Assembly: GCF_028682395.1 (NCBI RefSeq)
Contig: NZ_JANHLC010000001.1
Coordinates: forward strand, 1,054,001-1,118,000
Length of the DNA stretch: 64,000 bases
From: Pseudomonas putida
GTDB lineage: Bacteria > Pseudomonadota > Gammaproteobacteria > Pseudomonadales > Pseudomonadaceae
Reading direction: 5' to 3'
In this document: positions 10,935-19,462 of the stretch, one piece after another
How the letters are laid out: each line of letters starts with the position of its first letter
How positions within the stretch are numbered: position 1 is the stretch's first letter
Made by a program: the position numbers and the translations under genes
The notes under the pieces: model-generated
Databases searched by the model: none
Told to the model about the DNA's origin: nothing
The model's input: the letters and a program-made list of their open reading frames with translations, nothing else

Positions 10935-11828
10935 ATGAAAACGACAAGCTTGTTTCTGGGCTGCGTCCTGCTGTTCGCGGGAATCGCCCAGGCCGCCGAA
11001 AAACCACTGATCCGCATCGGCGCGCGGGTCTTTACCGAGCAGACCCTGCTCGCGGAAATCACCGCGCAATACCTGCGCACCAAAGGCTACAACCCGCGCG
11101 TCACCGGTGGCCTGGGCAGCAACCTGGCCCGCAGCGCCCAGGAATCCGGGCAACTGGACCTGATCTGGGAATACACCGGGGTCTCGCTGGTGGCCTACAA
11201 CCATGTCGATGAAAAGCTCGACAGCGAACAATCCTATGCCCGGGTCAAGGAACTGGACGCCAAGAAGGGCCTGATCTGGCTCGCCCCCTCGAAATTCAGC
11301 AATACCTATGCCCTGGCGCTACCGCAGAAAGTGGCCGAGGCCTACCCGCAGATCAACAGCATCAGCGAACTGGACCGCGTGCTCAAGGCCGAATCCGCCG
11401 AGGATCATCTGGTGGCCCTGGATACCGAGTTCGCCAACCGCTCCGACGGCCTGCAAGGCATGGTCGAGTTGTACGGCATGAACCTGACCCGCCGCACGCT
11501 CCGGCAGATGGACGCCGGGCTGGTCTACACGGCCCTGCGCAATGGCCAGGTCTTCGCCGGCCTGGTGTACACCACGGACGGGCGCCTGAGTGCCTTCAAT
11601 CTGAAGCTGCTTGAAGACGACCGCCACTACTTCCCGGACTACACCGCCGCGCCGGTGGTGCGTCAGGCCTATCTCGACGCCCACCCGCAACTGGCCGCCG
11701 AGCTCAAGCCGCTGGCCGCCCTGTTCGACGATGAAACCATGCGCCAGCTCAATGCCCGGGTCGACGTTGACCATGAAAGCCCGGCGGCGGTGGCCGCGGA
11801 CTTCCTGCGCCAGCACCCACTGAACTGA
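10935..11828 (+). CDS. Osmoprotectant ABC transporter substrate-binding protein
   Basis: A 297-residue OpuAC/OsmX-family binding protein. A signal peptide of about 20 residues ends at IAQA|A. The mature protein starts IRIGARVFTEQTLLAEI, the family's typical first lobe. The second lobe includes LVALDTEFANRSDGL. No lipobox is obvious, although a cysteine occurs in the signal helix (LFLGCVLLF). It lies 24 bases after permease 1 and 13 bases before permease 2. Confidence 0.88.
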   Translation: MKTTSLFLGCVLLFAGIAQAAEKPLIRIGARVFTEQTLLAEITAQYLRTKGYNPRVTGGLGSNLARSAQESGQLDLIWEYTGVSLVAYNHVDEKLDSEQSYARVKELDAKKGLIWLAPSKFSNTYALALPQKVAEAYPQINSISELDRVLKAESAEDHLVALDTEFANRSDGLQGMVELYGMNLTRRTLRQMDAGLVYTALRNGQVFAGLVYTTDGRLSAFNLKLLEDDRHYFPDYTAAPVVRQAYLDAHPQLAAELKPLAALFDDETMRQLNARVDVDHESPAAVAADFLRQHPLN

Positions 11829-11841
11829 AAGAGGGAAAAAC

Positions 11842-12495
11842 ATGGTATTTCTCGACACGTTTTCCCACCTCGACTGGGCACAGGTCCTGCAACTGACCGG
11901 GCAGCACATCACCCTGGTGGGCATTGCCGTCACCCTGGCCATTGCCATCGGCGTGCCCCTGGGCATCCTGATGACCCGCTTCCCGAGCCTGGCCGGCCCG
12001 CTACAGGCCAGCGCCACGGTGCTGCTGACCATCCCGTCCATCGCGCTGTTCGGCCTGCTGCTGCCGTTCTACTCGACCTTCGGCCAGGGCCTCGGCCCGC
12101 TGCCGGCAATCACGGCGGTGTTTCTCTATTCCCTGCTGCCCATCATGCGTAACACCTACCTGGCCCTGACCGGTGTCGAGCCGGGCATCCGCGAGGCGGC
12201 CCGGGGCATCGGCATGACCTTTGGCCAGCGCCTGCGCATGGTCGAACTGCCCATTGCGGTCCCCGTGATCCTCGCCGGGGTCCGCACCGCCGTCGTAATG
12301 AACATCGGCGTGATGACCATTGCCGCGACCATCGGGGCCGGTGGCCTCGGGGTCCTGATCCTCGCCTCAATCAGCCGCAGCGATATGTCGATGCTGATTG
12401 TCGGCGCCTTGCTGGTCAGCCTCCTGGCCATCTTCGCCGACCTGCTCTTGCAATGGCTGCAACGCACCCTGACTCCAAAAGGACTGCTGAAATGA
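11842..12495 (+). CDS. Osmoprotectant ABC permease 2
   Basis: A 217-residue permease of the same family as the first gene of the operon. The EAA-type loop IREAARGIGMTFGQRLRMVE is at about residues 114-133, followed by PVILAGVRTAVVMNIG. About five to six membrane segments are expected. The AAAGAGGG ribosome site precedes the ATG at 11842. The stop overlaps the start of the ATPase gene (ATGA). Two different permeases indicate a heterodimeric channel. Confidence 0.88.
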   Translation: MVFLDTFSHLDWAQVLQLTGQHITLVGIAVTLAIAIGVPLGILMTRFPSLAGPLQASATVLLTIPSIALFGLLLPFYSTFGQGLGPLPAITAVFLYSLLPIMRNTYLALTGVEPGIREAARGIGMTFGQRLRMVELPIAVPVILAGVRTAVVMNIGVMTIAATIGAGGLGVLILASISRSDMSMLIVGALLVSLLAIFADLLLQWLQRTLTPKGLLK

Positions 12496-13649
12496 TCGAA
12501 CTTCAAGACCTGACCAAAGTATTCAAACAGAGCAACGGCAAGGAAGTGCGCGCCGTCGATTCGGTGAGCCTGACCGTCAATGAAGGGGAAATCTGCGTCT
12601 TTCTCGGGCCCTCGGGCTGCGGCAAAAGCACCACGCTGAAAATGATCAACCGCTTGATCATGCCCACCAGCGGCAAGATCCTGATCAACGGCGAAGACAC
12701 CAGCAATCTCGATGCGGTGACCCTGCGCCGCGGTATCGGCTACGTGATCCAGCAGATCGGCCTGTTCCCGAACATGACCATCGAGGAAAACATCACCGTG
12801 GTGCCGCGACTGCTCGGCTGGGACCCGCAAAAATGCCATGAACGGGCCCGCGAGTTGATGAGCATGATCAAGCTCGAACCCAAGCAATACCTGAGCCGCT
12901 ACCCGCGCGAACTGTCCGGTGGCCAGCAGCAACGTATCGGGGTGATCCGTGCCCTGGCCGCCGATGCGCCGCTGCTGTTGATGGACGAACCCTTTGGCGC
13001 GGTCGACCCGATCAACCGCGAGATGATCCAGAACGAGTTCTTCGAGATGCAGCGCGCGCTGAAGAAGACCGTGATCATGGTCAGCCACGATATCGACGAA
13101 GCCATCAAGCTGGGCGACAAGATCGCGATTTTCCGTGGCGGGCAGCTGATCCAGGTCGACCATCCGGACACCCTGCTGGCGCATCCGGCCGACGACTTCG
13201 TCAGCAATTTCGTCGGCCAGGACAGCACCCTCAAGCGCCTGTTGCTGGTCAAGGCCGAGGATGCGGCGGACAACGCGCCCTCGGTCAGCCCCGACACCCC
13301 GGTGGCCGAAGCCCTGGAACTGATGGACGAGCACGATCGCCGCTATGTGGTCGTAACCTGCGCCGACAACCAGGCCCTGGGTTATGTGCGCCGCCGCGAC
13401 CTGCATCGCCAGACCGGCACCTGCGCCCAGTACCTGCGCGAGTTCAATGCCACGGCGGCCTATGACGAGCACCTGCGCATCCTGCTGTCGCGCATGTACG
13501 AGTTCAATCGCGCCTGGCTGCCGGTACTGGACGCCGACCGGGTCTTCCTCGGGGAAGTGACCCAGGAGTCGATTGCTGCCTACCTGAGCTCCGGGCGTTC
13601 GCGCGGGGCCAAGACCAGCATCGTCTCACCGGCCGAAACCGCCGCCTGA
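12492..13649 (+). CDS. Osmoprotectant ABC ATPase with C-terminal CBS pair
   Basis: A 385-residue ATPase. Walker A is GPSGCGKST at residues 39-47, the signature is [14 protein letters not shown], and Walker B is LLLMDEPFGAVDP. Residues ~250-375 form two CBS motifs, which in OpuA sense ionic strength or nucleotides and gate transport. The start at 12492 overlaps the permease stop. A longer in-frame reading from 12453 would lie inside the permease gene and is rejected. It is the last gene of the operon; a REP-like inverted pair follows. Confidence 0.9.
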   Translation: MIELQDLTKVFKQSNGKEVRAVDSVSLTVNEGEICVFLGPSGCGKSTTLKMINRLIMPTSGKILINGEDTSNLDAVTLRRGIGYVIQQIGLFPNMTIEENITVVPRLLGWDPQKCHERARELMSMIKLEPKQYLSRYPRELSGGQQQRIGVIRALAADAPLLLMDEPFGAVDPINREMIQNEFFEMQRALKKTVIMVSHDIDEAIKLGDKIAIFRGGQLIQVDHPDTLLAHPADDFVSNFVGQDSTLKRLLLVKAEDAADNAPSVSPDTPVAEALELMDEHDRRYVVVTCADNQALGYVRRRDLHRQTGTCAQYLREFNATAAYDEHLRILLSRMYEFNRAWLPVLDADRVFLGEVTQESIAAYLSSGRSRGAKTSIVSPAETAA

Positions 13650-13663
13650 CCGGGTCTTCAACC

Positions 13664-13726
13664 GTCCTGTAGGGGCGTTCCTGCGGCCTGCGCAACCGTA
13701 CGCGGGCCGGTTCGTGCCTACAGGAC
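13664..13726. repeat. REP doublet (BIME-like inverted pair)
   Basis: GTCCTGTAGG at 13664-13673 is exactly inverted at 13717-13726 (CCTACAGGAC), enclosing GC-rich sequence with further internal pairing. This is the usual appearance of Pseudomonas REP elements arranged tail to tail after a transcription unit. Confidence 0.75.
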
Positions 13727-14098
13727 CATTCAGCGGATTCACCCATCCAGGGGAACCTCATTCTGTCATCCGGATCAGTTACATAAATGGCTGATCGAGG
13801 GCACGCGACGGACGCGTGCAAAAACGCGACATTTTTTGTTGATCTCAAGCCCTTCAAGTCCTAAAGTTCGCGCCGAACGTCCATGCTGGAAACGATCCAT
13901 CCGGCTCAAGTACTGACGACGAGACAGCAAGGCCAAGGGAAATCTCGATTCCAGTGGCCTTTTTGCTTTCGGCGACATGCCTTGGGAAGTAGGCGAACCA
14001 AAGTGGGGATACGGAGGACGTTCAGCAGGAGGTGCCATCCATGGCCCATCCTCTCACCCATTTATTTTTTTCCGTTTGCCAGTAGGAGCTTCCTCAGC
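13727..14098 (+). other. Leader and promoter region of speC
   Basis: A 372-base gene-free stretch. An inverted repeat GCACGCG/CGCGTGC lies at 13801-13819. A plausible sigma-70 promoter follows (TTGTTG near 13836, TAAAGT near 13862). Then comes a structured leader with an intrinsic terminator well before the speC ribosome site. No upstream reading frame with a ribosome site was found; the frame of speC itself stays open back to 13883 but is not credible as protein. Confidence 0.5.
13928..13966 (+). terminator. Intrinsic terminator inside the speC leader (attenuator candidate)
   Basis: GGCCA at 13931-13935 pairs with TGGCC at 13955-13959, with additional GGGAA/TTCC pairing inside, followed by TTTTT; flanking AGCAA/TTGCT extends it. 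It lies about 130 bases before the speC start and downstream of the likely promoter. It could end a small RNA or attenuate speC transcription. Confidence 0.55.
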
Positions 14099-15262
14099 AT
14101 GTCGATTCAGGTCGAAGACTATTTCGCGCGCGAAACCTTTCAGAAAATGAAGGCCTTCGCCGACAAGCAAGAAACCCCGTTCGTGGTGATCGACACCGCG
14201 ATGATCTCCCAGGCCTACGATGACCTGCGTGCCGGTTTTGAGTTCGCCAAGGTCTACTACGCCGTCAAGGCCAACCCGGCGGTCGAGATCATCGACCTGC
14301 TGCGCGACAAGGGTTCAAACTTCGATATCGCCTCCATCTACGAGCTGGACAAGGTCCTGGCCCAGGGCGTGAGCGCGGATCGCATCAGCTACGGCAACAC
14401 CATCAAGAAATCCAAGGACATCCGCTACTTCTACGAGAAGGGCGTGCGCCTGTACTCCACCGACTCCGAAGCCGACCTGCGCAACATCGCCAAGGCTGCG
14501 CCGGGCTCAAAGGTCTACGTGCGGATCCTCACCGAAGGCTCGACCACGGCCGACTGGCCCCTGTCGCGCAAGTTCGGCTGCCAGACCGACATGGCCATGG
14601 ACCTGCTGATCCTCGCCCGCGACCTGGGCCTGGTGCCTTATGGCGTGTCCTTCCACGTTGGCTCGCAACAGCGCGATATCAGCGTCTGGGACGCAGCCAT
14701 CGCCAAGGTCAAGGTGATCTTCGAGCGCCTGAAGGAAGAAGACGGCATCGTGCTCAAGCTGATCAACATGGGTGGCGGCTTCCCGGCCAACTACATCACC
14801 CGGACCAACAGCCTGGAGACCTACGCCGAGGAAATCATCCGTTTCCTCAAGGAAGACTTCGGTGACGACCTGCCGGAAATCATCCTGGAACCGGGCCGTT
14901 CGTTGATCGCCAACGCCGGCATCCTGGTGAGCGAAGTGGTGCTGGTCGCGCGTAAGTCGCGTACCGCCGTCGAGCGCTGGGTCTACACCGATGTGGGTAA
15001 GTTCTCCGGCCTGATCGAAACCATGGACGAAGCCATCAAGTTCCCGATCTGGACCGAGAAGAAAGGCGAGATGGAAGAAGTCGTGATCGCCGGTCCGACC
15101 TGCGACAGCGCCGACATCATGTACGAAAACTACAAATACGGCCTGCCGCTGAACCTGGCCATCGGTGACCGCCTGTACTGGCTGTCGACCGGCGCCTACA
15201 CCACCAGCTACAGCGCTGTGGAATTCAACGGCTTCCCGCCCCTGAAGTCCTTCTACCTGTAA
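14099..15262 (+). CDS. speC: Ornithine/lysine decarboxylase (PLP, fold type III)
   Basis: A 387-residue eukaryotic-type ODC. Lys57 in VYYAVKANP forms the PLP Schiff base and Cys335 in GPTCDSAD is the catalytic cysteine. The GGGFP loop binds the PLP phosphate. The enzyme converts ornithine to putrescine, the entry step of polyamine synthesis. The start at 14099 (MSIQVEDYF) follows AGTAGGAG and gives the length I recall for P. aeruginosa SpeC. It is transcribed alone, with a long structured leader upstream and a strong terminator downstream. Confidence 0.93.
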   Translation: MSIQVEDYFARETFQKMKAFADKQETPFVVIDTAMISQAYDDLRAGFEFAKVYYAVKANPAVEIIDLLRDKGSNFDIASIYELDKVLAQGVSADRISYGNTIKKSKDIRYFYEKGVRLYSTDSEADLRNIAKAAPGSKVYVRILTEGSTTADWPLSRKFGCQTDMAMDLLILARDLGLVPYGVSFHVGSQQRDISVWDAAIAKVKVIFERLKEEDGIVLKLINMGGGFPANYITRTNSLETYAEEIIRFLKEDFGDDLPEIILEPGRSLIANAGILVSEVVLVARKSRTAVERWVYTDVGKFSGLIETMDEAIKFPIWTEKKGEMEEVVIAGPTCDSADIMYENYKYGLPLNLAIGDRLYWLSTGAYTTSYSAVEFNGFPPLKSFYL

Positions 15263-15281
15263 ACCCGTCGCGCCGTAACGC

Positions 15282-15312
15282 AAAAGCCCATGACCGGTCA
15301 TGGGCTTTTTTA
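15282..15312. terminator. speC terminator (bidirectional)
   Basis: AAAGCCCATGACC and GGTCATGGGCTTTTTT form a perfect stem with almost no loop. It lies 20 bases after the speC stop and just before the end of the convergent Sel1 gene, so it can serve both. Confidence 0.85.
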
Positions 15313-15324
15313 TGTCCGCCAGGC

Positions 15325-16113
15325 CTAGGCCACCAGGTCGTGCAGCGCCTGACGGTCGCTCTCCTCACCCAGCTCGGCGGCACGCTGGTGATAGGCCAGG
15401 GCCAGCGCCCGAATGCGCGGTTCGCGCGCCTGCAGCAGCGCCTGGCGGCTGACCCGCAGGAAATTCAGGTTGCCACCCGCCAGTGCCCGTTCCAGCCAGA
15501 CCAGCGCCGCATCGATCTGGCCCTGCTCGGCCAACAGCGCCGCATGGCTGAACTGCCCGCGAAAATCGCCACCTTCGGCCGAGCGCCGATACCACAGGGC
15601 GGCAGCGTCACGATCCACCGTACAGCAACGCCCCTCCTCCAGATAACGCCCCAGCAGGTTCATCGACTTGGCATGGCCCAGTTCGGCTGCGCGCTGATAG
15701 CACGCCAGCGCCTGCGCATGGTCCTGAACCACGCCACGGCCGGTCGCCAGTAGATTGGCGTAGTTATAGAGCGCCCAATCCAGGCCGGCCTCGGCAGCCT
15801 GTCGGTACTGCCGCGCGGCAGCCACGGCATTGGCCTCGCAGCCCCAGCCGTGCTCAAGGCAGCGCCCGAGCATATTGCGCGCCATCACATGCCCGCCCTG
15901 GGCGGCAATCTCGAACCAACGCAGCGCCAGCGCCGGGTCGCGCGCAATACCCTGGCCATCGAGCAGAATCTGCCCAAGCAGGGCCTGGGCATCGATCACG
16001 CCGGCGCGTGCGCCGGCAAGAATGGCCCGGGCAGCCTGGGCCGGGTCGGCCTGGAGCATGGCCTTGAGCCGCTCGCCATCGAGGATCTCCTCGCGGCGTA
16101 AACGAAAGTCCAT
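15325..16113 (-). CDS. Sel1-like repeat protein
   Basis: A 262-residue soluble protein with about four to five Sel1/TPR-like repeats from residue ~35 to ~200, recognisable by ALAYYRRAAELG-type units (ALRWFEIAAQGGHVMARNML, ALACYQRAAELGHAKSMNLL). No signal peptide. Such proteins act as protein-binding scaffolds; the partner is unknown. It starts 2 bases after the piuC stop, so the two are co-transcribed and, if the Fur box upstream of piuC is real, iron-regulated. The piuC-Sel1 pairing is conserved in P. aeruginosa as I recall it. Confidence 0.8.
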   Translation of the reverse strand: MDFRLRREEILDGERLKAMLQADPAQAARAILAGARAGVIDAQALLGQILLDGQGIARDPALALRWFEIAAQGGHVMARNMLGRCLEHGWGCEANAVAAARQYRQAAEAGLDWALYNYANLLATGRGVVQDHAQALACYQRAAELGHAKSMNLLGRYLEEGRCCTVDRDAAALWYRRSAEGGDFRGQFSHAALLAEQGQIDAALVWLERALAGGNLNFLRVSRQALLQAREPRIRALALAYHQRAAELGEESDRQALHDLVA

Positions 16114-16115
16114 CG

Positions 16116-16796
16116 TCAGACCTCGACCCAGCGACGCAGCAGGTTGTGATAATTACCGGTCAGTTGGATCAGTGCCGGGTGGTCCGGCACATCGCGGGTC
16201 AGGCTCTGGATGGCGCCGTCCATTTCAAACAGCAGGGTGCGCTGGCTGTCTTCGCGTACCAGGCTCTGGGTCCAGAAAAACGAAGCCAGCCGGGCGCCAC
16301 GGGTCACTGGATTAACCTTGTGCAGGCTGGTCCCCGGGTACAGGACCAGATCCCCCGCTGGCAGTTTGACCTCACGGCTGCCATAGGTGTCCTGGATCAC
16401 CAGCTCACCCCCGTCGTAGTCATCCGGATCACTGAAAAACAGCGTCGACGACAGGTCGGTACGAATCCGCTCGGGATTGCCCTTGGGCTGGCGCACCGCA
16501 TTGTCGATATGAAAATCGAAATTGCCGCCCTCGGTGTAGCAGTTGAACAACGGCGGGAAGACCTTATGCGGCAGGGCCGCCGACATGAACAGCGGGTTGC
16601 GCCATAGCCGCTCGATCATCGCGGCGCCGATTTCCAGCGCCAGCGGATGCCCTTCCGGCAATTGCAGATTGTGCTTGGCCTTGGCCGACTGATAGCCCGC
16701 CGTGATCTTGCCATCAGCCCAATCCGCCTGTTCCAGGGCTTCGCGAATACGCTGCACTTCCTCACGGGAGAACAGGCCAGGTATATGCAGCAACAT
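16116..16796 (-). CDS. piuC: Fe(II)/2-oxoglutarate dioxygenase PiuC (PKHD-type hydroxylase)
   Basis: A 226-residue member of the YbiX/PiuC family. Iron ligands are His96 and Asp98 (FHIDNA) and His159 (GTSLHKV), with Arg166 or Arg169 nearby for 2-oxoglutarate. The start at 16796 ([10 protein letters not shown]) gives the standard 226-residue length; the frame is open 34 codons further up but has no start context. The family neighbours TonB siderophore receptors and is iron-regulated; piuA/piuC loss is known to affect siderophore-antibiotic susceptibility in P. aeruginosa. The hydroxylation substrate is unknown. It is divergent from piuA. Confidence 0.9.
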   Translation of the reverse strand: MLLHIPGLFSREEVQRIREALEQADWADGKITAGYQSAKAKHNLQLPEGHPLALEIGAAMIERLWRNPLFMSAALPHKVFPPLFNCYTEGGNFDFHIDNAVRQPKGNPERIRTDLSSTLFFSDPDDYDGGELVIQDTYGSREVKLPAGDLVLYPGTSLHKVNPVTRGARLASFFWTQSLVREDSQRTLLFEMDGAIQSLTRDVPDHPALIQLTGNYHNLLRRWVEV

Positions 16797-16831
16797 GGTG
16801 CGCCACCTCGAAAACCTTAAGTGGGCGCAAT

Positions 16832-16850
16832 GGTATTGATTCTTATTGTC
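16832..16850. promoter_or_regulatory. Fur box in the piuC-piuA divergent region
   Basis: Read on the minus strand, GACAATAAGAATCAATACC matches 14 of 19 positions of the Fur consensus GATAATGATAATCATTATC. It lies 36 bases upstream of the piuC start. A weaker candidate (11 of 19) lies at about 16939-16957 nearer to piuA. Predicted to repress both divergent units under iron sufficiency. Confidence 0.65.
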
Positions 16851-17005
16851 CCTGTACAACCGGCAGGACGAATGAACCGGCAAAAACCGTAAGGACAAAC
16901 TGTAAAGAATGTAAATTCAGTGCGAATAGTAATTTATCGCAATTGATACAAGTTATTGCTTCCCCTATATTCCGCCCCCTCGAAACCTTGGGGAGGGGAC
17001 TTCAC

Positions 17006-19330
17006 ATGTCGCACCAACAATTACCGGTTAGTTCGCCACGCTTGCTCGCATCCGCCATCGGCATGGCTTTGACGGCCACATCGGCCGTACAAATGGCCCA
17101 TGCGGCCGAGAACACCGAAAGCAAGGCGCAGCCAAAGACCATCGCGCTCGATGCCACCAGCGTCACCGGTGAAGCCCAGGACGCGACCTCCTACCAGGTC
17201 GAGAAGGCCTCTTCCCAGAAGTACACCGCTCCGCTGGTCGATATCCCGCGCTCGGTCACCGTGATCCCGCAACAGGTCATCAAGGACACCGGCGCCCTGA
17301 CCATGCAGGACGCCCTGCGCACCGTACCGGGCATTACCTTCGGCGCGGGCGAAGGCGGCAACCCCCAGGGTGACCGGCCGTTTATCCGCGGCTTCGATGC
17401 CCAGGGCGATACCTACCTGGACGGCGTGCGCGACACGGGTGCTCAGAGCCGGGAAATCTTCGCCCTGGAATCGATCGAAGTCGCCAAGGGCCCGAACTCG
17501 TCCATTGGCGGGCGTGGCGCCGCCGGCGGTTCGATCAACCTGGTCAGCAAGAAAGCCCACCTGGGCAACTCGCTGGACGGCGGCTTTACCTGGGGCTCGG
17601 ACCAGACCCAGCGCTACACCTTCGACGGCAACTATCAATTCACCGATACCGCCGCCGGCCGGCTCAATCTGATGAGCCATGAAAGCAATGTCGCCGGGCG
17701 CGATGCCGTCAACTACGACCGCTGGGGTATCGCACCGTCCCTGGCCTTCGGCCTGGGCACCGGAACACGGGTGTTTCTCGATTACTACCACCTGGAAAGC
17801 GATGACCTGCCGGACTCCGGCATTCCGTATGGCTACTCGCTGGGCGTCAAATCCCACACCTCCGCCAGCCCGGACAAGCCAACCGACGGCGGCGACAGCA
17901 ACAACTTCTATGGTCTGAAAGACCGTGATTTCCGCAAGTCGCGCGTGGATATCGCCACCTTCGCCATCGAACACGACCTAAGCGACTCGCTGACCCTGAA
18001 AAACACCCTGCGTCACGGTTCCAGCCTGCAGGACTACATCCTGACCCAGCCTGACGACAGCCAGGGCAACGTCATCAATGGCACCGTCTGGCGCCGGGCC
18101 AACACCCGCGTCTCGAACACCGACACCACCACCAACCAGACCGACCTGTACGGCGAGTTCCAACTGGCGGGGTTCAAGAACAACTTCTCCACCGGCATCG
18201 AGTTGTCCGACGAAAACTCGCGCAAGAGCGGCTACACCGTCAATACCGATACCGGCTTCAAGAACGGCAACACCACGGTCTGCCCGCCAGGGGCAGCGAC
18301 CGGCAACAACTGCACCTCGCTGGGCAACCCGAACCCGAACGATCCATGGGGCGGCGCCATCTCGCGTAACTATGCGGGGACGAACACCGAAGGCAAGACA
18401 CGGGCCCTCTATTTCACCGATACCCTGGAGCTGACGCCCCAGTGGCTGGTCAATATGGGCTTGCGCTATGACCACTATGAAGTCGAAGCCAAAACCAAGG
18501 ATGCGAACCGTGCCACCACCTTCAAGGCCCGGGATACCAGCGAATTCGTGACCGGCCAACTCGGCCTGGTGTGGAAGCCGCAGGAAAACGGCAGCATCTA
18601 CATTTCCTACGCAACATCGGCGACACCGGTTGGCACCTCACTGGACAACGGCGTGGAAACCAACCCGCTGCCAGGTTCCGTGGGCCTCGCGACCAGCATC
18701 ATCAGCGACATGGAGCCCGAGGAAACCACCAACTACGAGATCGGTACCAAGTGGAACCTGCTTAATGACCGCCTCTCCCTGACCGGTGCCATCTTCCGTA
18801 CCGAGAAGGAAAACACGCGGGTTCTGGGCAGCAACTACACCTATGAGAACGCCGGTACGACCCGGATCGACGGCCTGGAACTGTCGGCCAGCGGTAAACT
18901 CACCGATAAATGGCAGGTCTTTGCCGGCTACAGCTACATGGACAGCGAGTTGGTCGATCCGGGCGCGGCGGGTGACCGCAACGGCAAGGTGACCAACCTC
19001 AACAATCCAGCCAAGGGTAATCAGTTGCCCAACACCCCGAACAACACCTTCACCCTGTGGACCACCTACAACGTGACCCAGAAACTGACCATTGGTGGCG
19101 GTGCGTTCTATGTCGACGATGTCTGGGGTGATAACAACAACACGGTTTATGTGCCGTCCTATACCCGCTACGACGCCATGGCCAGCTATAAGCTGAGCAA
19201 GAACGTCGAACTGCAACTCAACGTACAAAACCTGACCGACAAGACCTACTACGACAAGGCCTACTCAGCTCACTTCGCCAACCAGGCCGCCGGCCGGACC
19301 GCGCTGTTGAGCACCAACTTCCACTTCTAA
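17006..19330 (+). CDS. piuA: TonB-dependent ferric-siderophore receptor, PiuA/Fiu-like
   Basis: A 774-residue outer-membrane receptor. A signal peptide of ~33 residues ends at MAHA|AE. The plug domain (about residues 70-200) includes VDIPRSVTVIPQQVI and GAAGGSINLVSKKA. The barrel ends in aromatic Phe (STNFHF), as expected for BAM recognition. The start at 17006 follows GGGGAGGGG; an in-frame ATG at 16943 lacks a ribosome site. Fiu/PiuA receptors take up catecholate-iron complexes and siderophore-conjugated beta-lactams. A Fur box lies in the divergent promoter region and an intrinsic terminator follows the gene. Confidence 0.92.
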   Translation: MSHQQLPVSSPRLLASAIGMALTATSAVQMAHAAENTESKAQPKTIALDATSVTGEAQDATSYQVEKASSQKYTAPLVDIPRSVTVIPQQVIKDTGALTMQDALRTVPGITFGAGEGGNPQGDRPFIRGFDAQGDTYLDGVRDTGAQSREIFALESIEVAKGPNSSIGGRGAAGGSINLVSKKAHLGNSLDGGFTWGSDQTQRYTFDGNYQFTDTAAGRLNLMSHESNVAGRDAVNYDRWGIAPSLAFGLGTGTRVFLDYYHLESDDLPDSGIPYGYSLGVKSHTSASPDKPTDGGDSNNFYGLKDRDFRKSRVDIATFAIEHDLSDSLTLKNTLRHGSSLQDYILTQPDDSQGNVINGTVWRRANTRVSNTDTTTNQTDLYGEFQLAGFKNNFSTGIELSDENSRKSGYTVNTDTGFKNGNTTVCPPGAATGNNCTSLGNPNPNDPWGGAISRNYAGTNTEGKTRALYFTDTLELTPQWLVNMGLRYDHYEVEAKTKDANRATTFKARDTSEFVTGQLGLVWKPQENGSIYISYATSATPVGTSLDNGVETNPLPGSVGLATSIISDMEPEETTNYEIGTKWNLLNDRLSLTGAIFRTEKENTRVLGSNYTYENAGTTRIDGLELSASGKLTDKWQVFAGYSYMDSELVDPGAAGDRNGKVTNLNNPAKGNQLPNTPNNTFTLWTTYNVTQKLTIGGGAFYVDDVWGDNNNTVYVPSYTRYDAMASYKLSKNVELQLNVQNLTDKTYYDKAYSAHFANQAAGRTALLSTNFHF

Positions 19331-19349
19331 CCCAAGTGGCGACGCCAAG

Positions 19350-19379
19350 GCCCCATGCACTCCAGTGCTTGGGGCTTTT
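19350..19379 (+). terminator. Terminator after piuA
   Basis: GCCCC..GCACT and AGTGC..GGGGC form a stem with a two-base loop, followed by TTTT. It separates piuA from the PepSY-flavoreductase gene, which may therefore have its own promoter. Confidence 0.7.
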
Positions 19380-19462
19380 GCGTGTAAAAAAGAATGTTTC
19401 TCGACAACTCGCGGCATAATACCCGCCGCGATTCATACCTCTGGACGAACAAGGCGGTCGAC

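Noticed and set aside
13883..14098. 72-codon in-frame N-terminal extension of ornithine decarboxylase.
   Set aside because: No ribosome site at the upstream ATG, the residues do not match any domain, and the family length of 387 fits the start at 14099. The stretch overlaps the intrinsic terminator.
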